7,366 bases of DNA from Spirochaetales bacterium (GTDB lineage: Bacteria > Spirochaetota > Spirochaetia > DSM-27196 > SLST01): the NCBI GenBank assembly GCA_007130265.1, contig SLST01000257.1, positions 1-7,366 on the forward strand, read 5' to 3'. The notes under the pieces were generated by a model. It ran no database searches and had not been told where the DNA came from. It worked only from the letters and a program-made list of their open reading frames with translations. Made by a program: the position numbers and the translations under genes. Positions 1 to 6,432 of this stretch are shown in pieces. The number at the start of each line of letters is the position of its first letter. Position 1 is the stretch's first letter.

Positions 1-91
1 CGTCGATGAGCTCGTGGGTATTCCCGTCATCCGGGAAGAGCCGGTACTCCTCGTAGGTGAGTTTGACCTTTCCATCGACTATCATACTCAT
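1..91 (-). CDS. Uma2-family protein, N-terminal fragment (runs off left edge)
   Basis: The first 30 codons read MSMIVDGKVKLTYEEYRLFP, then DDGNTHELID, and the frame is open to the window edge. The pattern L-T-Y-E-E-Y, a short Pro-Asp-Asp-Gly turn and then E-L-I-D is the N-terminal signature of Uma2 (DUF820) proteins, which have a PD-(D/E)XK nuclease-like fold and whose cellular role is poorly known. The catalytic region lies outside the window, so activity cannot be judged. The start is the ATG at 91-89, which overlaps the lacI stop codon as ATGA; a second ATG two codons in (85-83) is also possible. No strong ribosome binding site precedes it, which suits translation coupled to lacI. The family call rests on one short motif. 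Confidence 0.72.
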   Translation of the reverse strand, partial: MSMIVDGKVKLTYEEYRLFPDDGNTHELID

Positions 92-1185
92 GGTAACTGC
101 GCCTTTTTCGCTCGTGCTTCAGTATAGCTGGTTTCCGGAAGGCTGTCGGCGTTCTCGCGGGTGAAGATATCGGTGGGCAGGACGGTGAGGCCTGGGGTCT
201 CCTCTTTCAGAACGACATGTCGGTGAAGAAGATGCACGCCGCGGTACCCCTGCTCGTAGGGCCGCTGGCCGAGCAGGAAGTCGATCGTCCCATTCTCGAG
301 ACACGCCCGGTTGGGCTCGACGAGGTCGTACCCGATGCAGCGCATGTTCCGCCCGCGTCCGAGTTGCTCCATCGCATCCACCGCGAGGTGCGTCTCCGAG
401 TTCGACACGAAGACCCCGGCAGCGTCAGGCTCCGCGGTGAGCGCCTGCTCGATCGCCTCCTCGAACGCGCATGCTCCACCCGCAGCGTCCACCGCAACAA
501 CAGTAACGGCGAGTCCGGGGTGCTCCTCAGAGTAATCGCAGAACCCGCGGATACGGTCCTCGATGTGGTGAGTCCAGAACGTGGAGTCGGGATCCCCGTG
601 GTACATGCGAAGCGCGATGACCGACGATGATCGCCGAACGATCATCGACATGAGGTGTCCAGCCAGTCGTCCGCTCGCATACGAGTCGTGTCCGACGAAC
701 CCAATCGCGCCCGGATCATCTACGAACGAGTCGAAATACGCCCGCGGAACGTTCACGGGCAACCTCTGCGCGACATCTCCATTCCTGACTGCTACGACGG
801 CAGCCACGAGAAGCCCGTCAAGCTCCGCCGCTCCTGCCTTGCGTGCCTGGTAGCCGAACGACCGCTGCGAGTTCTCGTCGTACAGGAAGTGTTCCACGTC
901 TACTCGATACTTGGCAAGCTCGCGCCTCGCGTCGTCCGTCCCACGATATGGTTCCTGCCAGTAGCCGCTGTTGAAGTGAGTCCGGGGCATCAGGACTCCA
1001 AAGCGGTACGCCTTTTGCCGTGAGAGATTGCTGGCGTAGATGTTGCGCTTATACCCGACTTCTTCGATCGCCTGCCTCACCCGCGCTTCAGTCGACTTCG
1101 CCACGCGGCCTCGGTTGTGGGCGACTCGGTAGACTGTTCCAATAGAGACATTCGCTCGATCGGCGATCTCTTTATAGGTCGACAT
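88..1185 (-). CDS. LacI-family transcriptional regulator
   Basis: This 365-residue protein is a typical length for a LacI/GalR repressor. Residues 3-48 form the helix-turn-helix, with Y-K-E-I-A-D-R-A-N-V-S at 4-14 and the recognition helix around I15-G16-T17-V18-Y19-R20. The stretch H-N-R-G-R-V (23-28) puts it in the HNRG subgroup often found beside sugar ABC transporters. A hinge helix follows, with Leu54 in A-S-N-L-S; the matching Leu in LacI and PurR inserts at a central CpG in the operator. Residues from about 60 to 345 form a periplasmic-binding-protein-like effector domain, which should bind a sugar. The ATG at 1185 has a good ribosome binding site (GGAG at 1194-1191, five bases before it). 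The gene is divergent from the transporter operon and very likely represses it, and probably itself. The effector is unknown. Confidence 0.95.
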   Translation of the reverse strand: MSTYKEIADRANVSIGTVYRVAHNRGRVAKSTEARVRQAIEEVGYKRNIYASNLSRQKAYRFGVLMPRTHFNSGYWQEPYRGTDDARRELAKYRVDVEHFLYDENSQRSFGYQARKAGAAELDGLLVAAVVAVRNGDVAQRLPVNVPRAYFDSFVDDPGAIGFVGHDSYASGRLAGHLMSMIVRRSSSVIALRMYHGDPDSTFWTHHIEDRIRGFCDYSEEHPGLAVTVVAVDAAGGACAFEEAIEQALTAEPDAAGVFVSNSETHLAVDAMEQLGRGRNMRCIGYDLVEPNRACLENGTIDFLLGQRPYEQGYRGVHLLHRHVVLKEETPGLTVLPTDIFTRENADSLPETSYTEARAKKAQLP

Positions 1186-1250
1186 ACTCTCTCCACTCGA
1201 AGGCGGGACGCTCGCACACCACCGTGCAAGCTCTTTCGCCTGGATACTGC

Positions 1251-1279
1251 TTTACAATACCATGAACAACGTGTATAAT
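1251..1279 (+). promoter_or_regulatory. Sigma-70-type promoter of the transporter operon
   Basis: The -35 box TTTACA (1251-1256, one mismatch to TTGACA) and a perfect -10 box TATAAT (1274-1279) are separated by exactly 17 bases. The predicted start of transcription is G1286 or A1287. It is the only near-consensus promoter I see in the divergent intergenic region, and it points at the permease genes. The -10 box contains the first two bases of the ATG at 1278, so that ATG would not be transcribed from this promoter. Confidence 0.72.
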
Positions 1280-1284
1280 GTCAA
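1254..1284 (-). promoter_or_regulatory. Possible lacI promoter, overlapping operator O1
   Basis: On the minus strand a perfect -35 box TTGACA lies at 1284-1279. A weak -10 candidate TATTGT lies at 1259-1254, after a long 19-base spacer. It would leave a leader of roughly 60 bases before the lacI start. The -35 overlaps the first palindromic site and the -10 box of the rightward promoter, so repressor bound there could block both directions. The long spacer makes this tentative; a -10 further downstream (TATCCA near 1247) is weaker still. Confidence 0.35.
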
Positions 1285-2261
1285 CGATGACGCAGAAAGG
1301 CGCGTCAACGTTGACGCGAGACGACCGGCTGGTACGATGGCTGCCGTTGAAACGCCCCAGGATCAACTCGTTCTGGGCGCAGCTCGACGCCCAGTCGATG
1401 ATCTGGCCGGGCATCATCTTCATGGTCATCTTCAACTACGTCCCCATGTACGGGGTCGTCATCGCATTCAAGGACTACTCGATCATCACGGGAATCCTCC
1501 AGGCGCCGTGGGCCGGATTGCGCCACTTCGAGGCGTTCCTCACCAATCCGAACTTCTACAACGCGTTACGGAACACCTTGGGAATCAACATCCTGGGGTT
1601 GATCGTCGGATTCCCGGTGCCAATCATCTTCGCGCTCTTCCTCTACGAGCTGCGCAGTCAGGCGTTCAAGAAGTTCACCCAGACCGTCTCCTACCTGCCC
1701 CATTTCCTGTCCTGGGTCGTCTACGGCGGGCTCATCATCTCGCTCCTGTCCACGGAGACCGGGGCGGTGAACACACTCCTCCTTCGGACAGGACTTATCC
1801 GGGAGCCGATCTTCTTCTTGGGCGAACCACGGTACTTCTGGGGAATCGCGGTCCTTACCAACATAACGAAAACGCTTGGGTGGAGCGCGATCCTCTACCT
1901 TGCAGCGATCGCGGGCGTCGATCCACAGCTCCACGAGGCCGGAGTGATTGACGGCGCCGGACGGTTCCAGCGTATGTGGCACATCACGCTCCCGTCGATC
2001 GGCGGAACAGTGTTCATCTTGCTGATCTTTACGATCAGCAACATGCTCAACTGGGGGTTCGACCAGATCTGGATGCTGCAGAACGCTCTCAACGTGTCGA
2101 TGAGCGAGATCATCGACACATATGTGTATAAGGTCGGGCTTCAGCAGCTGCGTTTCTCGTACGCGGCGGCGGTAGGCCTGATGCGGTCGGTCGTGGCGGT
2201 CATCCTGCTTCTGCTTGCCAACTGGTTTGCCGGACGCGTGGCCGACCGGAGCCTGTTCTAG
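1278..2261 (+). CDS. Sugar ABC transporter permease, LplB type
   Basis: This is one of two inner-membrane subunits that form the channel for an imported sugar. Up to 327 residues give six likely membrane segments (about 42-63, 100-123, 139-158, 187-212, 241-258, 296-316). The stretch Y-L-P-H-F-L-S-W-V-V (139-148) is characteristic of the LplB/YteP group. The EAA loop that docks the ATPase is at 219-239 (E220-A221, D225-G226-A227, P239). The start is unresolved. The ATG at 1278 lies inside the -10 box and has no ribosome binding site, so the coordinate given is an outer limit. The ATG at 1287 would make a leaderless message. The TTG at 1311 has AAAGG at 1296-1300, ten bases upstream, and drops the S-T repeat encoded by the operators. 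All choices keep the whole membrane domain. The next permease starts nine bases after the stop. Confidence 0.95.
   Translation: MSTMTQKGASTLTRDDRLVRWLPLKRPRINSFWAQLDAQSMIWPGIIFMVIFNYVPMYGVVIAFKDYSIITGILQAPWAGLRHFEAFLTNPNFYNALRNTLGINILGLIVGFPVPIIFALFLYELRSQAFKKFTQTVSYLPHFLSWVVYGGLIISLLSTETGAVNTLLLRTGLIREPIFFLGEPRYFWGIAVLTNITKTLGWSAILYLAAIAGVDPQLHEAGVIDGAGRFQRMWHITLPSIGGTVFILLIFTISNMLNWGFDQIWMLQNALNVSMSEIIDTYVYKVGLQQLRFSYAAAVGLMRSVVAVILLLLANWFAGRVADRSLF
1280..1293. promoter_or_regulatory. Candidate LacI operator O1 (imperfect palindrome)
   Basis: The sequence GTCAACGATGACGC differs at one base from the 14-base core of the perfect palindrome at 1301-1318 (GTCAACGTTGACGC). The centres are 24 bp apart, on the same face neither exactly nor fully opposed. 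O1 sits on the predicted transcription start of the operon and on the minus-strand TTGACA. The position and the shared core suggest a second, weaker binding site for the neighbouring LacI protein. Because 24 is a multiple of three, the repeat would also encode S-T-M-T and S-T-L-T in the longest permease reading. Confidence 0.5.
1301..1318. promoter_or_regulatory. Candidate LacI operator O2 (perfect 18-bp palindrome)
   Basis: CGCGTCAACGTTGACGCG is its own reverse complement over all 18 bases, with a central CpG (1309-1310) as in most LacI-family operators. A perfect 18-bp palindrome has a chance of about 4^-9 per position in random sequence, so one within 40 bases of a promoter is unlikely to be chance. 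It lies about +15 to +32 from the predicted transcription start, where bound repressor would block initiation or early elongation. The divergent LacI protein, with its hinge Leu54, is the obvious binder; this is inferred. Confidence 0.72.
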
Positions 2262-2270
2262 GGAGAGCTG

Positions 2271-3161
2271 ATGCACTACGACAGGTCGGTAAAGGACAAG
2301 GCGTTTGACCTCGCAAATGTCGTCCTCATGCTTGTCGTCATCTTCGTAACGCTCTTTCCCTTCTGGTACGCCGTCGTGGGCTCTTTCAACCACGGAGCCG
2401 ACTACATGCGCGGTGGCGTGACCTTCTGGCCGCGTCATTTCACCGTCGCAAACTATCAGGTCGTTCTTCGCGAGCGACAGATCATCGATGCATACCAGAT
2501 CACCATCGCGAGAACGGCGCTGGGAACCCTCGTGCACATCGTGTTTACCGGCGTCTTCGCCTACGGCTTTTCGCGTCCATTTCTGAAGGGGCGGAAGATC
2601 TACGCGACGATAGGGCTGATCACGCTCTTCTTCAATGGGGGACTCATACCCATATACCTCTTGTACCGATCGCTCGGACTCCTGAACAATTTTCTGGTCT
2701 TCATCCTACCGGGGATGTTCAACTTCTGGAACGTTCTCATCTTTCAGACCTTCTTCCGAGAGATACCCATCTCCATCAACGAATCGGCCAAAATGGACGG
2801 CGCGAACGAGTACACGATCTTCTTCCGGCTCATCATCCCTGTCTCGAAGCCCGTGTTTGCGGCGATCGCACTCTTTGTTGCCGTCTGGCACTGGAACAGT
2901 TTCTTCGACGCGATGGTGTTCACGACATCGCGCAGCCTCCAGCCGCTGCAGCTGTACCTGATGCGGATTATCCGCACTCGGGAGGCCGCAGCGAACATTG
3001 CGAGCCGCGCCGCCGAGATGATGGCAACTCAGTTCGAGGTTAATTCCACAACCATACAACTGGCTACGATCGTGGTGACAGCGTTGCCGATCATCGCGCT
3101 CTACCCGTTTCTGCAGAAGTACTTCGTAAGGGGACTTTTGATCGGCTCAATAAAGGGCTGA
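2271..3161 (+). CDS. Sugar ABC transporter permease, YtcP/LplC type
   Basis: This second channel subunit (296 residues, usual length for the family) pairs with the LplB-type protein upstream. Likely membrane segments lie near 13-35, 80-101, 109-132, 139-160, 190-208 and 261-281. The EAA loop is at 171-190 (E171-S-A, D176-G177-A178, P190), the contact point for the cytoplasmic ATPase. F-F-N-G-G-L-I-P (120-127) is typical of the YtcP/LplC group, as is the ending around Q-K-Y-F-V-R-G-L-L-I-G-S-I-K-G. The ATG at 2271 has GGGAG at 2261-2265, five bases upstream, and follows the previous stop by nine bases, so the two are one transcription unit and probably translationally linked. Confidence 0.96.
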   Translation: MHYDRSVKDKAFDLANVVLMLVVIFVTLFPFWYAVVGSFNHGADYMRGGVTFWPRHFTVANYQVVLRERQIIDAYQITIARTALGTLVHIVFTGVFAYGFSRPFLKGRKIYATIGLITLFFNGGLIPIYLLYRSLGLLNNFLVFILPGMFNFWNVLIFQTFFREIPISINESAKMDGANEYTIFFRLIIPVSKPVFAAIALFVAVWHWNSFFDAMVFTTSRSLQPLQLYLMRIIRTREAAANIASRAAEMMATQFEVNSTTIQLATIVVTALPIIALYPFLQKYFVRGLLIGSIKG

Positions 3162-3175
3162 TCCAATTTGAGAAG

Positions 3176-3183
3176 AGGAGGTG
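3176..3183 (+). promoter_or_regulatory. Strong ribosome binding site that fixes the binding-protein start
   Basis: AGGAGGTG matches the anti-Shine-Dalgarno closely. From its AGGAGG core there are five bases to the ATG at 3187. The in-frame GTG at 3181 lies inside the site itself, so it cannot be the start. The strength of the site agrees with the need for excess binding protein relative to permease. Confidence 0.85.
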
Positions 3184-3186
3184 CAT

Positions 3187-4854
3187 ATGAAAGCACTGAG
3201 GATCGCGAGCATCGCGCTCGTAATGATTCTGACACTGGCGACTGCGACGGTATTCGCCACCGGGCAGCGAGACGTCGCGGCCGTCGACGAGGTGGTCCGA
3301 GACGGTACCGGCCCGAGCTGGGCGTGGGACACGAGCCCCGTTACGCTCAGCATGTACGTCCACGAGGGCTGGTACAACAAGCAGTGGGACGTGGAGTCAA
3401 CACTGCTCGACCGGTATGTCACCGACAAGACGGGCGTCAAGCTCGAGATCACGACGCCTGCCGGCGAGGGAGCCGAACGGCTGAATGCGATGATCGCGGC
3501 GGGGGACCTTCCGGACATCGTGACGATCGGCTGGTACGAGGAGCAGTTCCCGCTGCTGCAGGCCAGCGGCATGCTCCATCCGCTTGAGCAGCTGGTTGAC
3601 CAATACGCTCCCACATTCTGGAATATCATCCCGGAAACCATGCGTCTCTGGTACACCTACGACGACGGGCACTGGTACGGCTTCCCGGGCTTCTTCTGGG
3701 CGCCTGAGCACATCACGGAAGAGACGTTTCTCGAGACGAACCAGGGTATGATCGCGCGTCAGGACATCATGGACGACCTCGGAATCGTGCCGGAGGACTT
3801 CACAACCCAGGATCGAATGATCGAAGCCCTGCGAAAGGTTCGAGACGCCCAGATCGAATACAACGGTCAGAGAGTGACTCCAGTAAACCTCGGAAACCTT
3901 GCTACCAGCTGGCATTCGGTGATGACTAACTTCCCGGACTTCTTCGCCGTCCCTCGCGAAGATTCCGACGGCAACCTGATCGACCGCCGCTACCATCCGA
4001 AGTTTCTCGAAGCGATGCAGTTCATCAACCGCATGTACCGGGAGGGGTTCATCTCGCGTGACAACTTCACCATGCAACGAACACACGTTGAGGAGTGGAT
4101 CAGCTCCGGCCGGGTGTTCCTCGCGATCGTCAACATCGCCGACTACAAGACCCCAATGAACAACCTCTACGAGTTCGACAACGACGCGAAGATGGTTCCG
4201 GTGGGACCGGTACTCGCGCAAGACGGTGCCCGGCCGTACTTCTCGCCCCGCGCGTTCGCCGGCTGGACGGTCTCGATGGTCAGCCGCAACGCGCGAAGAC
4301 CGGACCGCGTCATCAGGTTCTTCGAATACGCGTACAGCGAGGAAGGTCAGCAGGAGCTCCAACACGGTGTTCCGGGCACGACGTTCAACATGGTTGACGG
4401 CAGAGTTCAGTACACCGAGGAGTTCCTCGCCGAGCAGGAACGCGACGCAGCCGCAGCTTGGGCCCGGCACGGCGCGAACAACTTCTGGTGGTTCTACAAT
4501 CCGCCCTATCAGCAGTCGATCGAAGCGCCGCCTGAGCCGCCCGCACTCGGTTACAACATGGACCGGTACTTCGGTCAGTACTCGTTCCCTGACATGGCCT
4601 GGGCCAATATCGATCCGCCCGGAGGAACAGAGGAGGCGATCATCCGCGGCGAGGCAAGCGTCTTCTGGGAAGAACAGATCCCGTGGATGATCATGGCCGA
4701 CTCCGCCGCGGAGGTTGAGCGAATCTGGCGTGCTGCGCTCGAAGAACTCGATGCGAGGGGTTGGCAGAAAGTGCTTGCGTACCAGAACGAACGCTTCCAG
4801 GAGAACAAGGAGCGCCTGAACCTCGAGTTCGCCTGGCCGCCTAATCAGCGCTGA
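3187..4854 (+). CDS. Extracellular sugar-binding protein of ABC transporter, LplA-type (family 1)
   Basis: This 555-residue secreted protein should capture the oligosaccharide and deliver it to the two permeases encoded just upstream. Residues 1-24 are a signal peptide: Lys2 and Arg5, a hydrophobic stretch I6-V22, and a cut expected after V-F-A24. The following residue is Thr, not Cys, so it is not a lipoprotein and should be free in a periplasm; Gram-positive LplA relatives are lipid-anchored. The mature part begins near a W-A-W-D-T-S-P-V-T-L segment, then a conserved Y-V-T-D-K-T-G-V-K-L-E-I and G-D-L-P-D-I-V block, as in large (500-560 residue) family 1 binding proteins that take oligosaccharides. 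The many Trp and Tyr residues suit sugar stacking. The gene lies 25 bases after the permease stop. The ligand cannot be told from sequence. Confidence 0.94.
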   Translation: MKALRIASIALVMILTLATATVFATGQRDVAAVDEVVRDGTGPSWAWDTSPVTLSMYVHEGWYNKQWDVESTLLDRYVTDKTGVKLEITTPAGEGAERLNAMIAAGDLPDIVTIGWYEEQFPLLQASGMLHPLEQLVDQYAPTFWNIIPETMRLWYTYDDGHWYGFPGFFWAPEHITEETFLETNQGMIARQDIMDDLGIVPEDFTTQDRMIEALRKVRDAQIEYNGQRVTPVNLGNLATSWHSVMTNFPDFFAVPREDSDGNLIDRRYHPKFLEAMQFINRMYREGFISRDNFTMQRTHVEEWISSGRVFLAIVNIADYKTPMNNLYEFDNDAKMVPVGPVLAQDGARPYFSPRAFAGWTVSMVSRNARRPDRVIRFFEYAYSEEGQQELQHGVPGTTFNMVDGRVQYTEEFLAEQERDAAAAWARHGANNFWWFYNPPYQQSIEAPPEPPALGYNMDRYFGQYSFPDMAWANIDPPGGTEEAIIRGEASVFWEEQIPWMIMADSAAEVERIWRAALEELDARGWQKVLAYQNERFQENKERLNLEFAWPPNQR

Positions 4855-4875
4855 GATCGACTCATCAGGCAGACC

Positions 4876-4905
4876 GGGGCGGGCGAGATCGGCCCGCCCC
4901 TTCTT
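4876..4905 (+). terminator. Terminator-like hairpin between binding protein and hydrolase genes
   Basis: A perfect nine-pair stem (GGGGCGGGC at 4876-4884 with GCCCGCCCC at 4892-4900) closes a seven-base loop and is followed by TTCTT. The T-tract is short and broken, so termination is probably partial. It starts 21 bases after the binding-protein stop and ends 18 bases before the hydrolase start. A likely effect is more transcript, or more stable transcript, for the transporter part than for the downstream genes. Confidence 0.65.
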
Positions 4906-4923
4906 GTCCAGGGTTGAAGAATC

Positions 4924-6351
4924 ATGGGACTGAGCATCGACGCGAGCCGGGCCGAGTACGGGCCTCCAGACGCCGTGAACCGACTCGGGATCAACGTGAA
5001 CCACTTGACGGACGGTATGCGACTGCACAACGCAGGCCAGTCGCTTGCGGATGCGCTCCGCGAAATGGGTGTCAGGTGGCTACGATTCCCCGGGGGAGAG
5101 AAAGCCGACGCCTATCTCTGGTCGAGTCCGCCATGCGAGGTACCGCGGCCACGGTGTGCACGAACCGGTCCCGGACAGGCCGGGGACTTGTTCCGCCGAT
5201 TCCTCGATCTGGACGGATCGAGCTTCGCTTCGCACACCCTTGGATTCGACGACTTCATCGCCCTGTGCCATGACGTAGGTGCAGAGCCCATCGTCGTGGT
5301 CGCGTATGACTCGTGGCGAAAGGAAGTGCCGCCCGGCGGGAGCAGACCGACGAGGGAGGAACTGCTCGGGAACGCCTGCTCTTGGGTACGATATGCGAAC
5401 CGGACTCAGGGGTACGGTGTCCGCCGGTGGGAGATTGGCAACGAAAGCTACCTCGACTCCTACAATGGAGCCGTTACAGCGTCCGAGTACGCGCGTGACA
5501 TCCGGGTCTTCGCGGACGCGATGCGGAAGGAGGACGACTCCATCCTGATCGGGGCGAACGGGCCAAACGACGCTGAAGCGGTGGGCGCGCTCGATCAGGA
5601 ATCCGGCGCAAGATGGTGGAGAGTCGTGCTCTCAGAGGCTGCCGAGGTGATCGACTTCCTGTCGATCCACGACTATCCCTGCATGCAGTGGATGTCGTAC
5701 GACAGGTTCCTGGCAGGCACGCACGATTTCCGCTCAGTGATCCGCAACGCAAGAAACTGCCTCGAACTCTACTGCGGCGGTGCCGACGCGAAGCGCATCG
5801 AGATCGCGATCACAGAGACGAACTCGGCAGACTGGTACGGACATCCCGAGAACCTCGGCTGGCCGCACATCAACACCATCGGACACGCTCTCGTCCTCTT
5901 TGAGATGATCGCCGAGCATCTTCTGGAGCCTCGCCTCGTGTGCACCCTCGTCTGGAACACACGCTGGATATACAACGACGAGCCGGGGTCGCCGCAACTC
6001 TGGGACGCACTGAGATCTGACAACTCGCCGAATCCCACGGGCCAGATCATGAAGATCCTGGGAGAACGGTCCGCCGATCGGGTCGGACGCATACCGGTTG
6101 CCGCTCCACTTGGCTGCTACGTCGCGGAGTCCGCTGACTGCCGAACGTTCCTCCTGGTGAACCGGGATCTGCACGAACACGAGGTTGTTGTCACGAACCT
6201 GGTAGCCTCGGACACGCCGGTGGTCGTCGAGACGCTGCAAGGGAATGGCCCGGACGACACGTGCCCGGCATGGAGCCGGAGGACCACGTCGTGCCAGCCT
6301 CGAGAGCGGTTCAGGCTTCCGGCGGTTTCCATCACAGTCGTACGTACCTGA
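4924..6351 (+). CDS. Cytosolic clan GH-A glycoside hydrolase, GH51 arabinofuranosidase-like
   Basis: A probable retaining glycosidase of 475 residues. An (alpha/beta)8 barrel spans about 20-385. R-F-P-G-G (54-58) near the first strands resembles the L-R-Y-P-G-G of GH51 and GH79. R-W-E-I-G-N-E puts the acid/base at Glu174 (after Asn173). E-I-A-I-T-E-T-N puts the nucleophile at Glu298. The 124-residue gap between them is close to that of GH51 enzymes. A beta-sandwich tail follows (about 395-475), also as in GH51. There is no signal peptide, so it should act in the cytosol on sugar brought in by the transporter. The ATG at 4924 has only a weak GAAGA before it and an in-frame stop at 4915-4917, which rules out a longer start. 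The G-G-E-K-A-D-A-Y-L-W segment and Cys71/Cys78 region are not what I expect in standard arabinofuranosidases, so the family and substrate stay open (GH39, GH79 or an unassigned family are alternatives). Confidence 0.82.
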   Translation: MGLSIDASRAEYGPPDAVNRLGINVNHLTDGMRLHNAGQSLADALREMGVRWLRFPGGEKADAYLWSSPPCEVPRPRCARTGPGQAGDLFRRFLDLDGSSFASHTLGFDDFIALCHDVGAEPIVVVAYDSWRKEVPPGGSRPTREELLGNACSWVRYANRTQGYGVRRWEIGNESYLDSYNGAVTASEYARDIRVFADAMRKEDDSILIGANGPNDAEAVGALDQESGARWWRVVLSEAAEVIDFLSIHDYPCMQWMSYDRFLAGTHDFRSVIRNARNCLELYCGGADAKRIEIAITETNSADWYGHPENLGWPHINTIGHALVLFEMIAEHLLEPRLVCTLVWNTRWIYNDEPGSPQLWDALRSDNSPNPTGQIMKILGERSADRVGRIPVAAPLGCYVAESADCRTFLLVNRDLHEHEVVVTNLVASDTPVVVETLQGNGPDDTCPAWSRRTTSCQPRERFRLPAVSITVVRT

Positions 6352-6432
6352 TGCTTTGGACCGCGTGCTCCAAGAGCCTCACCTTTGCTCGTCGGCCTGG
6401 AGATCTGTACCTTCAGCGCAGGAGAGGCGACC

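Noticed and set aside
217..1023. Plus-strand frames opposite the lacI gene
   Set aside because: They are out-of-strand shadows of a clear LacI protein and have no ribosome binding site or recognisable domain.
1262..1951. Plus-strand frame starting at ATG 1262
   Set aside because: It overlaps the first permease in another frame, starts upstream of the promoter's transcription start, and gives an Arg/His/Pro-rich product.
1566..2537. Minus-strand open frame (323 codons) across the two permease genes
   Set aside because: It lies opposite two well-recognised permeases, spans their junction, and shows a charged low-complexity product with no motif.
3181..3186. GTG at 3181 as the binding-protein start
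   Set aside because: The GTG is part of the AGGAGGTG ribosome binding site; the ATG at 3187 has correct spacing and gives a normal signal peptide.
3397..5028. Long minus-strand open frame (543 codons) antisense to the binding protein
   Set aside because: It covers the binding-protein gene and the hairpin, its product is rich in Arg, Val, Glu and His without any domain, and GC-rich codon use on the plus strand produces such open antisense frames.
6356..6377. Small hairpin (TTGGA/TCCAA) after the hydrolase stop
   Set aside because: The stem has only five pairs and no T-tract follows, so it is not supported as a terminator.
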